From positions 1 through 64,000 of the forward strand of contig NZ_PGTZ01000014.1 of NCBI RefSeq assembly GCF_002798015.1: a stretch of 64,000 nucleotides of DNA. The letters are read 5' to 3'. A program made the position numbers and the translations under genes. Below the pieces are notes generated by a model. It was not told where the DNA came from. It ran no database searches and saw only the letters and a program-made list of their open reading frames with translations. Below, piece by piece: positions 48,014-60,890 of the stretch. Source of the stretch: Luteimicrobium subarcticum (lineage in GTDB: Bacteria > Actinomycetota > Actinomycetes > Actinomycetales > Cellulomonadaceae). Every line of letters starts with the position of its first letter. The stretch's first letter is position 1.

Positions 48014-49699
48014 ATGAGCGACAACGCCGCGCCCACGCCCCTCGACACCGACGTCGTCGTCATCGGCGCGGGCCTCTCCGGCCTCGTCGCGGCGACCGAG
48101 CTCACCGCTGCGGGACGCCATGTCGTCCTGCTGGACCAGGAGCCGGAGGCGAGCCTCGGCGGTCAGGCCTGGTGGTCGTTCGGCGGGCTGTTCCTCGTGG
48201 GGACGCCCGAGCAGAAGCGGCTGGGCGTGCGCGACAGCGCCGACCTGGCGTTCCAGGACTGGCTCGGCTCCGCGCAGTTCCAGCCCGGCGCCGAGCGCGG
48301 CGAGGGCCCGGACCGGCACGGTTACGCCTGGGCGCGCGCGTTCGTCGACTTCGCCGCGGGCGACATGCGGTCGTGGCTGCACGACAAGGGGGTGCGCTGG
48401 TTCCCCCTCGTGCAGTGGACCGAGCGCGGCGGGTACCTCGCCGACGGGCATGGGAACTCCGTGCCCCGCTTCCACATCACGTGGGGCACCGGGCCGGGCG
48501 TCGTCGCACCGTTCGTCGCGGCGGCCCGTGCCGCGCAGGCCGCCGGCCTGCTGGACCTGCGGTTCCGACACCGGGTGACCGACCTCGTCGTGACCGACGG
48601 CGCGGTGACCGGCGTGCGCGCCGAGGTCCTCGCACCCGACGCGGCGGAGCGCGGGGCGCCGTCGTCACGGGACGTCGTCGGCGACGTCGAGATCCGGGCG
48701 TCCGCCGTGGTCGTCGCGTCCGGCGGGATCGGCGCGAACCACGACACCGTGCGCTCGCGCTGGTCGCCCGAGGCGGGCACCCTGCCGGCGCGCATGCTGT
48801 CAGGCGTCCCCGACTCGACCGACGGCCTCCTGCTCGACGTCGCCCGCGGCGCGGGGGCGGACCTCGTCCACGAGGACCGCATGTGGCACTACCCCGAGGG
48901 CATCCCCAATCACTCCCCCGTGTGGACGGACCACGGCATCCGCATCCTGCCCGGCCCGACGTCGCTGTGGCTCGACGCCGACGGGAACCGCTTCCCCCAG
49001 CCGCTCTACCCCGGGTTCGACGCCCTCGGCGCGCTGCAGCACGTCACACGCCGCGGCGACGACCACTCCTGGTTCGTCCTCAACCGCCGGATCATGGAGA
49101 CCGAGTTCGCCCTCTCGGGTTCCGAGCAGAACCCCGACCTCACGGGCAAGGACGTCAAGCTCCTGTCCAAGCGGGTGCTGCCTGGCGCCGTCGGCCCGGT
49201 CGCGGCGTTCGCCGAGAAGTCCCCCGAGTTCGTGTTCGCGAAGACCCCGGCCGAGCTCGCCGCCGGGATGAACGCCCTGACGGGCGACGACCGCATCGAC
49301 CCCGCCCGCCTCGCGCACACCGTCGCCCTGCGCGACGCACAGGTGCGCAGCGGCCTCGGCAAGGACCACCAGGTCGTCGCGACCGCCATGGCCCGCCGGT
49401 TCAAGGTCGACCGGCTGATCCGCGTCGCGCCCCCGCGCCCGCTCACCGAGCCCAAGGACGGGCCGATGCTCGCCGTCCGCCTGTCCGTGCTGACCCGCAA
49501 GACGCTCGGCGGCCTGCACACCGACGCCGAGGGCCGCGTCCTGCAGGCCGACGGGTCCGTGCTCGACGGGCTGTGGGCCGTCGGCGAGGCCGCCGGGTTC
49601 GGCGGCGGTGGCGTCCACGGGCACCGCGCCCTCGAGGGGACGTTCCTCGGCGGCTGCCTGTTCACCGGGCGGACGGTCGGGCGGGCGCTCTCCCGCTGA
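48014..49699 (+). CDS. FAD-binding dehydrogenase (fumarate reductase/KSTD flavoprotein type)
   Basis: This 561-aa flavoprotein has the dinucleotide-binding motif DVVVIGAGLSGLVAATELTAAG and the second Glu-containing strand VVLLDQEPEASLGGQAWWSFGG. A capping domain occupies the middle. The C-terminus closes with DGLWAVGEAAGFGGGGVHGHRALEGTFLGGCLFTGRTVG, the usual FAD-site return. It belongs to the group annotated as FAD-binding dehydrogenases in mycobacteria. The substrate is unknown; steroid and fumarate-type substrates are possible but not supported by context. Confidence 0.9.
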   Translation: MSDNAAPTPLDTDVVVIGAGLSGLVAATELTAAGRHVVLLDQEPEASLGGQAWWSFGGLFLVGTPEQKRLGVRDSADLAFQDWLGSAQFQPGAERGEGPDRHGYAWARAFVDFAAGDMRSWLHDKGVRWFPLVQWTERGGYLADGHGNSVPRFHITWGTGPGVVAPFVAAARAAQAAGLLDLRFRHRVTDLVVTDGAVTGVRAEVLAPDAAERGAPSSRDVVGDVEIRASAVVVASGGIGANHDTVRSRWSPEAGTLPARMLSGVPDSTDGLLLDVARGAGADLVHEDRMWHYPEGIPNHSPVWTDHGIRILPGPTSLWLDADGNRFPQPLYPGFDALGALQHVTRRGDDHSWFVLNRRIMETEFALSGSEQNPDLTGKDVKLLSKRVLPGAVGPVAAFAEKSPEFVFAKTPAELAAGMNALTGDDRIDPARLAHTVALRDAQVRSGLGKDHQVVATAMARRFKVDRLIRVAPPRPLTEPKDGPMLAVRLSVLTRKTLGGLHTDAEGRVLQADGSVLDGLWAVGEAAGFGGGGVHGHRALEGTFLGGCLFTGRTVGRALSR

Positions 49700-49772
49700 C
49701 CTCGGACCGGTCAGTCGTCGACAGGTCCCGCGTCCTCGTCCGACCTGGCACTCCCCATCTCGCGCACCGATC

Positions 49773-51407
49773 TCACCCCGTGCGCGCCGAGCCGTCCGCG
49801 GCGACCACCACCCGCGCCGCGCCGGACCCGACGATGCTCCATGCCCCGTTGCCGTCCGGCCCGTCGGGTGCGTCGGGCGTCGCGAAGCGCGCGTACGCGA
49901 GCACCTGATAGGTGCCCGCCGGCAGATGCGTCGCCCCCTCCGGGTCGCAGTGGTCGGTCGTGTCCCACCGCGCCGTCAGATGCAGGACGTCGCCGGACCG
50001 CATGGTGCGGTACCCCAGCCCGCGCTCCTCCGGACCGACGCCGACGATCACGCCGTCCCGCACCCAGGCGACAGCCATCCGGGTCGGGGCGGCGACCCGC
50101 ACCGGCTGGGCTGGCTCGATCAGCAGGAGCTGGTAGGTGTACCGCGTACCACTCGAGCCCACGTCCACCCGTGCCGGCTGCAGGGAGACCTGCATGCGGT
50201 CCGCGATCCGTGCCTCGAAGTCGTCCACGCTCTCGCCGCACGCGAGCTCGGAACCCGTCAGCCATGGCGGCTGGTAGCCGAACGGCTGGTCCGACAGCAC
50301 CCTCAGGGGCACCGGATCCGACACGACCCAGTGGTTGCCGTCCGGCGACGAACCGACGGCGACCACGTCGTAGAGCTCGTCGTCGGCACTCCAGCCGTCG
50401 TCCTCGCACGGGTCGAACGTCCTCTCGTGCGGCACGTCGCCCGCCGCGCCGTCAAGGTCGCGCGCGGCGCTCTCGTCCCCCGTCTGCACCCCGTGCGCGA
50501 CGATGACTCCGTCCCGCGTCACGACGACGGTCACGGACATGGCGGCGCCTCCCAGCAGGCGGTGCTGCTCGGACGTCAGCCCGTCCTCGAGCGCGTAGGT
50601 GCCGCGCCACGTCCCTGTCGAGCGGATCGTCGACACGGAGCTGCGCACCGTGAGGCCCTCGTCGCTCCCCAGGGCGGGGTCTGCGGCCGGACGGTCGCCG
50701 CACCGCGTGGGTGCGGGGCGGCGGCTGGCCTCCGTGGCCCGGACACCCGCGCCGGGGTGCGCAGCGCCACGGCCCGGCACCACGAACGACGCGGCTGCCA
50801 CGACCGTCACGAGACCCACCACGGACGCGACGACGAGCGTGGCCCGCCGCCGGGTGCGTCGGCGCCCCAGACGCACCCTCTCGGCGGCCGCGCGTGCCAG
50901 CCCGGTCGTGATGCCCGTCGTTCCGGCCGGGGCGACGGCGTCGAGCACGCTCCGGGTCGTGGTGCCCGCGGCCTCCAGACCCGTGTCACCCGCCCGCCAG
51001 GACTCCTGCACGTCGTCGGCCGACACGCCCAACGAGCGCGCCACGTCGTCGGAGCCCCACCCGTCGGCCCGCAGAGCGAGCGCCGCGCGCACGCCGGGAG
51101 ACAGGTCGTGCCAGGCGGTGCCGCCGCCGTCCGCGCCGACCGGGACGGGGAGGTCCTGCGCCGCCACCACGGCTCGGAGCACCGGGGCGATGACGAGCTC
51201 GTCGACGTCGTCGGTCAGCACCGCGACCTGCTCGCCGCCCCGCGCCGCGACCGTGAGCGGCGACCCGTGCCGGAACACCTGCGCGAGGGCCACGACGAGG
51301 GCCTCGCGCCCGCCCTCGGCGGAGCCCGCGACGACGGCCGCGAACCGGGCGAGCCCGTCGCCCCGCTCCTCGACGACCTCCTGGAGGTCGTCCTCCCACT
51401 GCGACAC
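49773..51407 (-). CDS. Sigma-factor-like N-terminus fused to a transmembrane segment and extracytoplasmic domain
   Basis: This is a 544-aa protein of unknown function. Residues 1-50 (EVVEERGDGLARFAAVVAGS) and 100-140 (SPGVRAALALRADGWGSDDVARSLGVSADDVQESW) look like degenerate regions 2 and 4 of SigE-type ECF sigma factors. After a basic RRRTRRR stretch, residues about 189-210 form one transmembrane helix (TLVVASVVGLVTVVAAASFV). About 330 residues then lie outside, with several Cys and Asp/Trp-rich segments. GTG at 51407 with AGGGGG upstream is preferred to the longer frame to 51461. It could be a membrane-tethered regulator or a sensor. Confidence 0.7.
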   Translation of the reverse strand: MSQWEDDLQEVVEERGDGLARFAAVVAGSAEGGREALVVALAQVFRHGSPLTVAARGGEQVAVLTDDVDELVIAPVLRAVVAAQDLPVPVGADGGGTAWHDLSPGVRAALALRADGWGSDDVARSLGVSADDVQESWRAGDTGLEAAGTTTRSVLDAVAPAGTTGITTGLARAAAERVRLGRRRTRRRATLVVASVVGLVTVVAAASFVVPGRGAAHPGAGVRATEASRRPAPTRCGDRPAADPALGSDEGLTVRSSVSTIRSTGTWRGTYALEDGLTSEQHRLLGGAAMSVTVVVTRDGVIVAHGVQTGDESAARDLDGAAGDVPHERTFDPCEDDGWSADDELYDVVAVGSSPDGNHWVVSDPVPLRVLSDQPFGYQPPWLTGSELACGESVDDFEARIADRMQVSLQPARVDVGSSGTRYTYQLLLIEPAQPVRVAAPTRMAVAWVRDGVIVGVGPEERGLGYRTMRSGDVLHLTARWDTTDHCDPEGATHLPAGTYQVLAYARFATPDAPDGPDGNGAWSIVGSGAARVVVAADGSARTG

Positions 51408-51553
51408 GCGCGACCCCCTGGTGTACGCCGGGCGGCCGCCGACCGGCGTCGCCCGGGGCACAGAGTGCCACGCCCCACCCGGTCCACGCGAGCACCGACC
51501 CGCGGAGGGCCGCCCGACGGCCGTTCAGGCGCCCGCCGACCCGGCGCCCGGGA

Positions 51554-51559
51554 TAGGTT
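51554..51559 (+). promoter_or_regulatory. Leaderless -10 element for the glgE-treS-pep2 operon
   Basis: TAGGTT lies 6 nt before the GTG at 51566. It supports the long N-terminal extension of GlgE as being translated. Confidence 0.5.
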
Positions 51560-51565
51560 CGGTAC

Positions 51566-55817
<4,252 letters not shown>

Positions 55818-55821
<4 letters not shown>

Positions 55822-57278
55822 CAGGGGCGGTGACAGGCGCCGCCGACGTGCCCGCCACGCTGGACGACCTCCTCGCGACCTGGATGCCGACGAGGCGCTG
55901 GTACCCGGCGAAGGGTTCGGGCGCAATCCCCGTCCCGGTCGCCGTGCTGCCGCTCGGCGGGCCCGAGGACCGTCGGGCGGACGACCTACCGGTGGGCCGG
56001 GCGGACGCTGGGGTCGTCGTGGAGGCGCACCTGCTGCGCCTGACCGACCCGGGCAGCGCGGACGACGAGGTCTCGGGTCCGCTGCTGCACGTGCCGCTCG
56101 TGCTCGTCCCGGCAGACCGCGCCGAGCCGGTCGAACCGCCCGACCCCACGGCCCTCGGGACGATCGAGCGGGACGGTCGGAGCTACGTCGTGCACGACGG
56201 GCCGGCGCACGCCGCGTACCTCGCTCACGTCGTCGGGGCGGCGACATGGGTCGGCGACCCGGTGCGCGGCGCCGGGGACCTCGCGGACGCGCGCGTCATC
56301 GCCGGGGAGCAGTCCAACACCTCGGTGATCCTGCCGCGGCTCGCGGGCGGCGCAATCCTCAAGGTGCTGCGGACCGTCGCGCCCGGACCCAACCCCGACC
56401 TCGACGTGCCGCGGGCGCTCGCCGCGACGGGGTGGGACGGCGTCCCCGCGCCGCTCGCCTGGACGTCGATGCCCGCTGCGCCCGGCGCGGGACCCGACGA
56501 CGAGGTCGTCCTGACGATCTGCTCCGCGCTCGTGCCCGGCGCCGACGACGGCTTCGAGCGGGCGTGCCGCGCCGCGCGCGACGGCGTGCCGTTCACCGCG
56601 GACGCGGCCGCCCTGGGCGAGCTCGTGGGCACCCTGCGTGACCGGCTGCGCAGCGCGTTCGGCGACGCCGGTCCGGTCGACGCGTCGTGGCTCGTCGCCG
56701 ACCTGCGCGCTCGTGCCGCCCGCGCGGTGGCCGACGCCGCGCCGCGGCTCGACGACCGGGTGCCCGGGATCGCCCGGCTGCACGACGCCCTGGCCACCGA
56801 TCTCGCCACGGCCGCACACCGCACCACGGCCGACGATCTGCCGGTCCTGCAGCGCGTCCACGGCGACCTGCACCTCGGCCAGGTCCTGCACGGCGACGAC
56901 GGGTGGCGCGTCCTCGACTTCGAGGGCGAGCCGATGCGTCCCGTCGCGCAGCGCACCCGACCCGACCTCGCCCTGCGGGACGCAGCGGGCATGCTGCGCT
57001 CGTTCGACTACGCGGCGGCGGTCGGCGGCACGCGCGACCCCGGGTGGGCGCAGGACGCCCGGACCGCGTTCCTCGACGCGTACCGCGCGGTCGGTACGGA
57101 CGCCGACGGCGGAGCACCCGCCGCGGCCGAGCGCCAGACTCCTGCCCTGGACGACCACCTCCTGGCCGCGCTCGAGCTCGACAAGGCGCTCTACGAGGTC
57201 GTGTACGAGGTCCGCAACCGTCCGGCGTGGGTCGAGATCCCGCTCGCGGGCGTCGACCGGCTGCTCCGCGCGACCTGA
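55818..57278 (+). CDS. Maltokinase (Pep2-type)
   Basis: This 486-aa kinase makes maltose 1-phosphate from maltose and ATP for GlgE. The N-cap domain opens with LLATWMPTRRWYPAKGSG, the family hallmark. Then come VIAGEQSNTSVILPR, LKVLRTVAPGPNPDLDV, and the APH-type catalytic HGDLHLGQVLHGDDGWRVLDFEGEPMRP. The conclusion YEVVYEVRNRPAWVEIPLAGVDRLL is typical. The start is the GTG overlapping the treS stop. In many actinobacteria glgB follows, but here it does not. Confidence 0.95.
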
Positions 57279-57303
57279 GCACCCCGTCGCGCGGAACCCG
57301 GGC

Positions 57304-58146
57304 TCAGCGGGTCGGTGCCGGTCCGGTCGACCCGCGCTCGACGAGGACGTGCGGCGGGGCGGTCCGGTCCTCGACGGGCCCGCCGTGCAGCAGCTCGCGC
57401 GCGACCGCGCCGACCCGCACCCCGATCTCGTGCACGTCGACGCTGAGCACCGTCAGGGGCGGGGTGGTCAGCCGGCACAGCACGGAGTCGTCCCACGCGA
57501 CGATCGACAGGTCGTCCGGGATGCGCAGCCCGAGCGCGGTCGCGACCTCGACGCCGGCCGCGGCCATGACGTCGTTGTCGTAGACGATCGCCGTGGGCCG
57601 TGGCGACGCGGCGAGCAGCTCGCGGGTCGCGCGGGCGCCCTCCTCCGCCGTGTAGTCGGCCAGGGCGGTCACGGTGGTCGCGCCCGCGGCGGCGCAGCGC
57701 TCCGACAGCTCGGCCGTGCGGGCGCGCGTGTGGAGCAGCTCCGCCGGCCCGGCGACGCGCCCGACGCACCGGTGCCCGAGGGCGAGCAGCCGGTCCGCGG
57801 CGACGCGCGCCGCTGCCGAGTCGTCGGCGGACACGTGCGGCGCCGTCGTGCTCGCGGACGCCGGCAGGAGTACGACCGCGGGCAGGCCGAGCGCGTCGAG
57901 GAGGGCGGGTCGCGGGTCGTCCGGGGCGAGGTTGACGAGCACGACGGCCGCGACCGACCGGTCGTGCGCCCAGCGGCGGTACGTGGCGTGCTCCTGGTCG
58001 TGGTCGGGGACGCACTGCAGCACCACGGACCGGCCGTCCTGGGCGAGCTCGTCCTCGATGCCGTACGTCAGCTCGACGTGGAAGGGCTCGAGCCCGAAGG
58101 GCATGTGCGCCCGCACGAGCACGAGACCGACCGGGCGAGTGTCCAC
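57304..58146 (-). CDS. LacI-type sugar-sensing domain protein lacking the DNA-binding helix-turn-helix
   Basis: This 280-aa protein starts directly at the periplasmic-binding-like core of LacI/GalR regulators (RPVGLVLVRAHMPFGLEPFHVELTYGIEDEL) and continues through HVSADDSAAARVAADRLLALGHR, PTAIVYDNDVMAAAGVEVATALG and DDLSIVAWDDSVLCRLTTPPLTVLSVD. The ~60-residue HTH and hinge are absent, and only 30 bases separate it from the upstream beta-mannosidase stop, so there is no room for them. TATCCT lies 7 nt before the GTG. It might bind a sugar and modulate another regulator by mixed dimers. Confidence 0.82.
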   Translation of the reverse strand: MDTRPVGLVLVRAHMPFGLEPFHVELTYGIEDELAQDGRSVVLQCVPDHDQEHATYRRWAHDRSVAAVVLVNLAPDDPRPALLDALGLPAVVLLPASASTTAPHVSADDSAAARVAADRLLALGHRCVGRVAGPAELLHTRARTAELSERCAAAGATTVTALADYTAEEGARATRELLAASPRPTAIVYDNDVMAAAGVEVATALGLRIPDDLSIVAWDDSVLCRLTTPPLTVLSVDVHEIGVRVGAVARELLHGGPVEDRTAPPHVLVERGSTGPAPTR

Positions 58147-58153
58147 GGCGACC

Positions 58154-58159
58154 AGGATA
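58154..58159 (-). promoter_or_regulatory. Leaderless -10 element for the HTH-less LacI gene
   Basis: TATCCT on the minus strand is followed by 7 nt and the GTG at 58146. It indicates an independent transcript that never contains an HTH-coding part. Confidence 0.45.
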
Positions 58160-58176
58160 GGCGGGCCCGGCGCCCG

Positions 58177-60750
58177 TCAGGCCTGTTCGGGGAGGCGCGT
58201 CGCGACGACCGCGTTCGCGGTCCGCAGGACGCGGGGGTCGACCAGGCGTGCCGCGTCGGCGGTCGTGAGGCCGCCGCCCCGCACCCGGAAGGTGTGGGTC
58301 CACCCGGCGGCGAGGTCCACGACGCCGCTGTCCACGGTCGCCTCGGGAGCGACGCGGTCGACGAGCAGGGTCACGCCGCGCGCGAGCGACGTGGCCGCCA
58401 CCAGCACGTCCACGCCGTCGTCGGCCGCACGCACGCCGGCGACGAGCGGGCTCGGGTCGAGCTCGACGTCCACGTCCTCGGCGAACAGGTGGACGGTCCG
58501 GACGTCGTCGAGCACGGCGGTGAGCACCTCGTCGGCGGGGACGGCCACGGCGGCGACGGTCTCGGGCACCGGGACGATCGCGACGGAGCGCGGCGCGACC
58601 GACACGGACACGTCGCGGGCGGCGAGCTCGTGGCCCGCGAGGGTCGTCCGCGCCACCGCGAGCGCCCCCTCCCAGGGCTGCGCCGTGTCGTTGACGACCG
58701 CCACGACCAGGGCGCCGTCCCGCGCGTGCACCGACACGGCCCGGTCGGCGTAGGCGCGGGCGAGCGCGTGCCACAGGGGCTTGGGGCGGCCGTCGCCGTC
58801 GACCGCGGCCCACGACGTGACGGGCCAGCAGTCGTTGAGCTGCCAGACGATCGCGCCGGCGGTGCGCGGCCACCACGACCGGTAGTGCTCGACCGCGTAC
58901 GTCACCGCGCGGGCCTGGTTGAGCTGCGCCGCCCAGGCCCAGGTGTCGAAGTCGTCGGGCACGCCGAGGTGCGGAGCCATGCCTCGGTCGAGCTTGCCGT
59001 CGCCGTCCTCGGCCTTCTGGTGCAGGCGCCACACCGGGTCGGACGTGGACCAGGTCCCGTCCGCGGGCTGCACGGCCCGCTCGAGGGTGGCCCATGTCGG
59101 GGGCGCCTGGAAGCCGAACTCCGAGCAGAACCGCGGGACGTCGTCCCGGTAGCGGTGGTAGTCGACCCGGTTCCACACCTCCCACTCGTGGTGGGTGCCG
59201 TGGTCGGGGTCGTTGGGGTGGCGCTCCCCGGGCGCGGCGCCCGGCGAGTACGGGCTGCCGGCCGAGTAGGGCCGGGACGGGTCGAGCTCGGCCACCACGG
59301 ACGGGAACAGCTCGGTGTAGTACCCGTAGCCCCACGTCGCGCCGTCGAGCTCGTCCTGCCAGCCCCAGTCCATGAAGCCCCAGAGGTTCTCGTTGCCGCC
59401 GTTCCACAGCACCAGCGATGCGTGCGGCATGAGCCGGACGACGTTCTCGCGCGCCTCGGCCTCCATCTCGGAGCGGTGCGGCTCCTCCTCCGGGTAGGCC
59501 GCGCACGCCAGCAGGAAGTCCTGCCAGACCAGGACGCCACGCTCGTCGCACACGTCGTAGAAGTCGTCGGACTCGTAGATCCCGCCGCCCCACACGCGCA
59601 GCAGGTTCATGTGCGCCCCGAGCGCCTGGTCGACACGGGCGGCGAGCCGCTCGCGCGTGATGCGCGTCAACAGGTGGTCGTCGGGGATCCAGTTGGCCCC
59701 CCGGACGAACACGGGCTCGCCGTTGACGAGGATCGTGAACCGGGTGCCGTGCTCGTCGGCGCCGGTGTCGAGCGTGACCGTGCGCAGCCCGACGCGGCGC
59801 GACCAGCGGTCGAGCACCGTGTCGTGGGCGGCCTCGGCCGTCGCGACCTCGACGGTCAGGTCGTGCAGCACAGGGTCGCCGTGGCCGACCGGCCACCACA
59901 GCTGCGGGTCGTCGACGTCGAGGACGAGCGTCGCGGTGGTGGCGTGCGGGGCGACCACGACGTGGCCGGCGACGTCGTCGGCCGTGCCGTCGGTGTCGTC
60001 CGGGCCTGCGGCGCCGCGCAGCGCCGCGCGGACGGTCAGCGGGGTGTCGTCCGCGGTCCCGAGCCCGGAGCGCTCGACGTCCACGTGGACGGTCACCGTG
60101 GCGCTCGCGTGGTCGTCGGCGACGGCGACGACGGGTCGGACCTGCGCGATCCGCGCGATCCGCCAGCGCTCGACCCGCACCGGCTTCCACAGGCCTGCGG
60201 TCTCGAGGTCGGGCCCCCAGTCCCAGCCGAACGAGCAGGCCATCTTGCGGACCATGTTGATCGGGCGCGGGTACGCGGCCGGGCGCGCGCCGATGCGGGC
60301 CGCCTCGGCCTCGCCGACCTCGACGGCCGGCTCGATGTCGACGACGAGCACGCGCTCGGTGCCGTCCGCAAGGTCGCGCACGTCGTAGCGGTACGACCGG
60401 TGCATGTTGGCCGTGCGGCCGAGCTCGCGGTCGCCGAGCCGGACCGTGGCGCACGTGTCGACGCCCTCGAGCAGCAGGTCGACGCGTTCGTCCTCGGCGG
60501 CGGGGTCGAGGGTGAGCGGCGTGCTCCACGACCAGGCGGTGTGCCGCATCCACGCGAGGTCGTCCTCCGCGGTGCCGACATAGGGGTCGACGATCAGGCC
60601 GGCGTCGAGCAGGGCGGTGTGCGAGGTGCCGGGGACGACGGCCGGGACGTCCGCGTCGACCAGCTCGCCGACCAGCGAGGTCGGGACGGGACCGCGGGTG
60701 GCGCGTACCGTCCAGGACGTGAGGTCCGTGCGGACCAGACCGTTGATCAT
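58177..60750 (-). CDS. Beta-mannosidase (GH2)
   Basis: This 857-aa glycoside hydrolase removes terminal beta-mannose from manno-oligosaccharides. The N-terminal sugar-binding domain has VPAVVPGTSHTALLDAGLIVDP and FGWDWGPDLETAGLWKPV, features of GH2 beta-mannosidases. The acid/base Glu is in LVLWNGGNENLWGF and the nucleophile Glu in RFCSEFGFQAPP. RGANWIPDDHLLTRI and GGGIYESDDFYDVCDERGVLVWQDF are also typical. There is no signal peptide, so it likely acts inside the cell on imported oligosaccharides. It starts at an ATG 93 bases from the shared palindrome. Confidence 0.95.
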   Translation of the reverse strand: MINGLVRTDLTSWTVRATRGPVPTSLVGELVDADVPAVVPGTSHTALLDAGLIVDPYVGTAEDDLAWMRHTAWSWSTPLTLDPAAEDERVDLLLEGVDTCATVRLGDRELGRTANMHRSYRYDVRDLADGTERVLVVDIEPAVEVGEAEAARIGARPAAYPRPINMVRKMACSFGWDWGPDLETAGLWKPVRVERWRIARIAQVRPVVAVADDHASATVTVHVDVERSGLGTADDTPLTVRAALRGAAGPDDTDGTADDVAGHVVVAPHATTATLVLDVDDPQLWWPVGHGDPVLHDLTVEVATAEAAHDTVLDRWSRRVGLRTVTLDTGADEHGTRFTILVNGEPVFVRGANWIPDDHLLTRITRERLAARVDQALGAHMNLLRVWGGGIYESDDFYDVCDERGVLVWQDFLLACAAYPEEEPHRSEMEAEARENVVRLMPHASLVLWNGGNENLWGFMDWGWQDELDGATWGYGYYTELFPSVVAELDPSRPYSAGSPYSPGAAPGERHPNDPDHGTHHEWEVWNRVDYHRYRDDVPRFCSEFGFQAPPTWATLERAVQPADGTWSTSDPVWRLHQKAEDGDGKLDRGMAPHLGVPDDFDTWAWAAQLNQARAVTYAVEHYRSWWPRTAGAIVWQLNDCWPVTSWAAVDGDGRPKPLWHALARAYADRAVSVHARDGALVVAVVNDTAQPWEGALAVARTTLAGHELAARDVSVSVAPRSVAIVPVPETVAAVAVPADEVLTAVLDDVRTVHLFAEDVDVELDPSPLVAGVRAADDGVDVLVAATSLARGVTLLVDRVAPEATVDSGVVDLAAGWTHTFRVRGGGLTTADAARLVDPRVLRTANAVVATRLPEQA

Positions 60751-60842
60751 CGTCGACCAGCTCTCGTTCCGGGGGCGTGCAGGAGTGCGTCCGGAGGGAC
60801 GCGTGGGTGGGGGCCGTGGCGGCCGTCGCCGAGAAGACGATA

Positions 60843-60861
60843 CTTTGATCGACGATCAAAG
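60843..60861. promoter_or_regulatory. Perfect 19-bp palindromic operator between beta-mannosidase and alpha-galactosidase
   Basis: CTTTGATCG-A-CGATCAAAG is a perfect inverted repeat with one central base, in the 140-bp divergent gap. Its size and TGATCG half-sites are LacI-like. It is the obvious site for co-regulation of both glycosidases, but the only LacI-type protein in view has no DNA-binding domain. Confidence 0.7.
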
Positions 60862-60890
60862 CAAGTCCCTCTCACGGCCGAAGGAGACCG

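Noticed and set aside
57191-60859. A 1222-codon minus-strand frame and a 1418-codon plus-strand frame (56638-60894)
   Set aside because: The translations are Arg/Pro/Gly-rich with no domains, and they overlap well-supported GH2, LacI-type and maltokinase genes in other frames.
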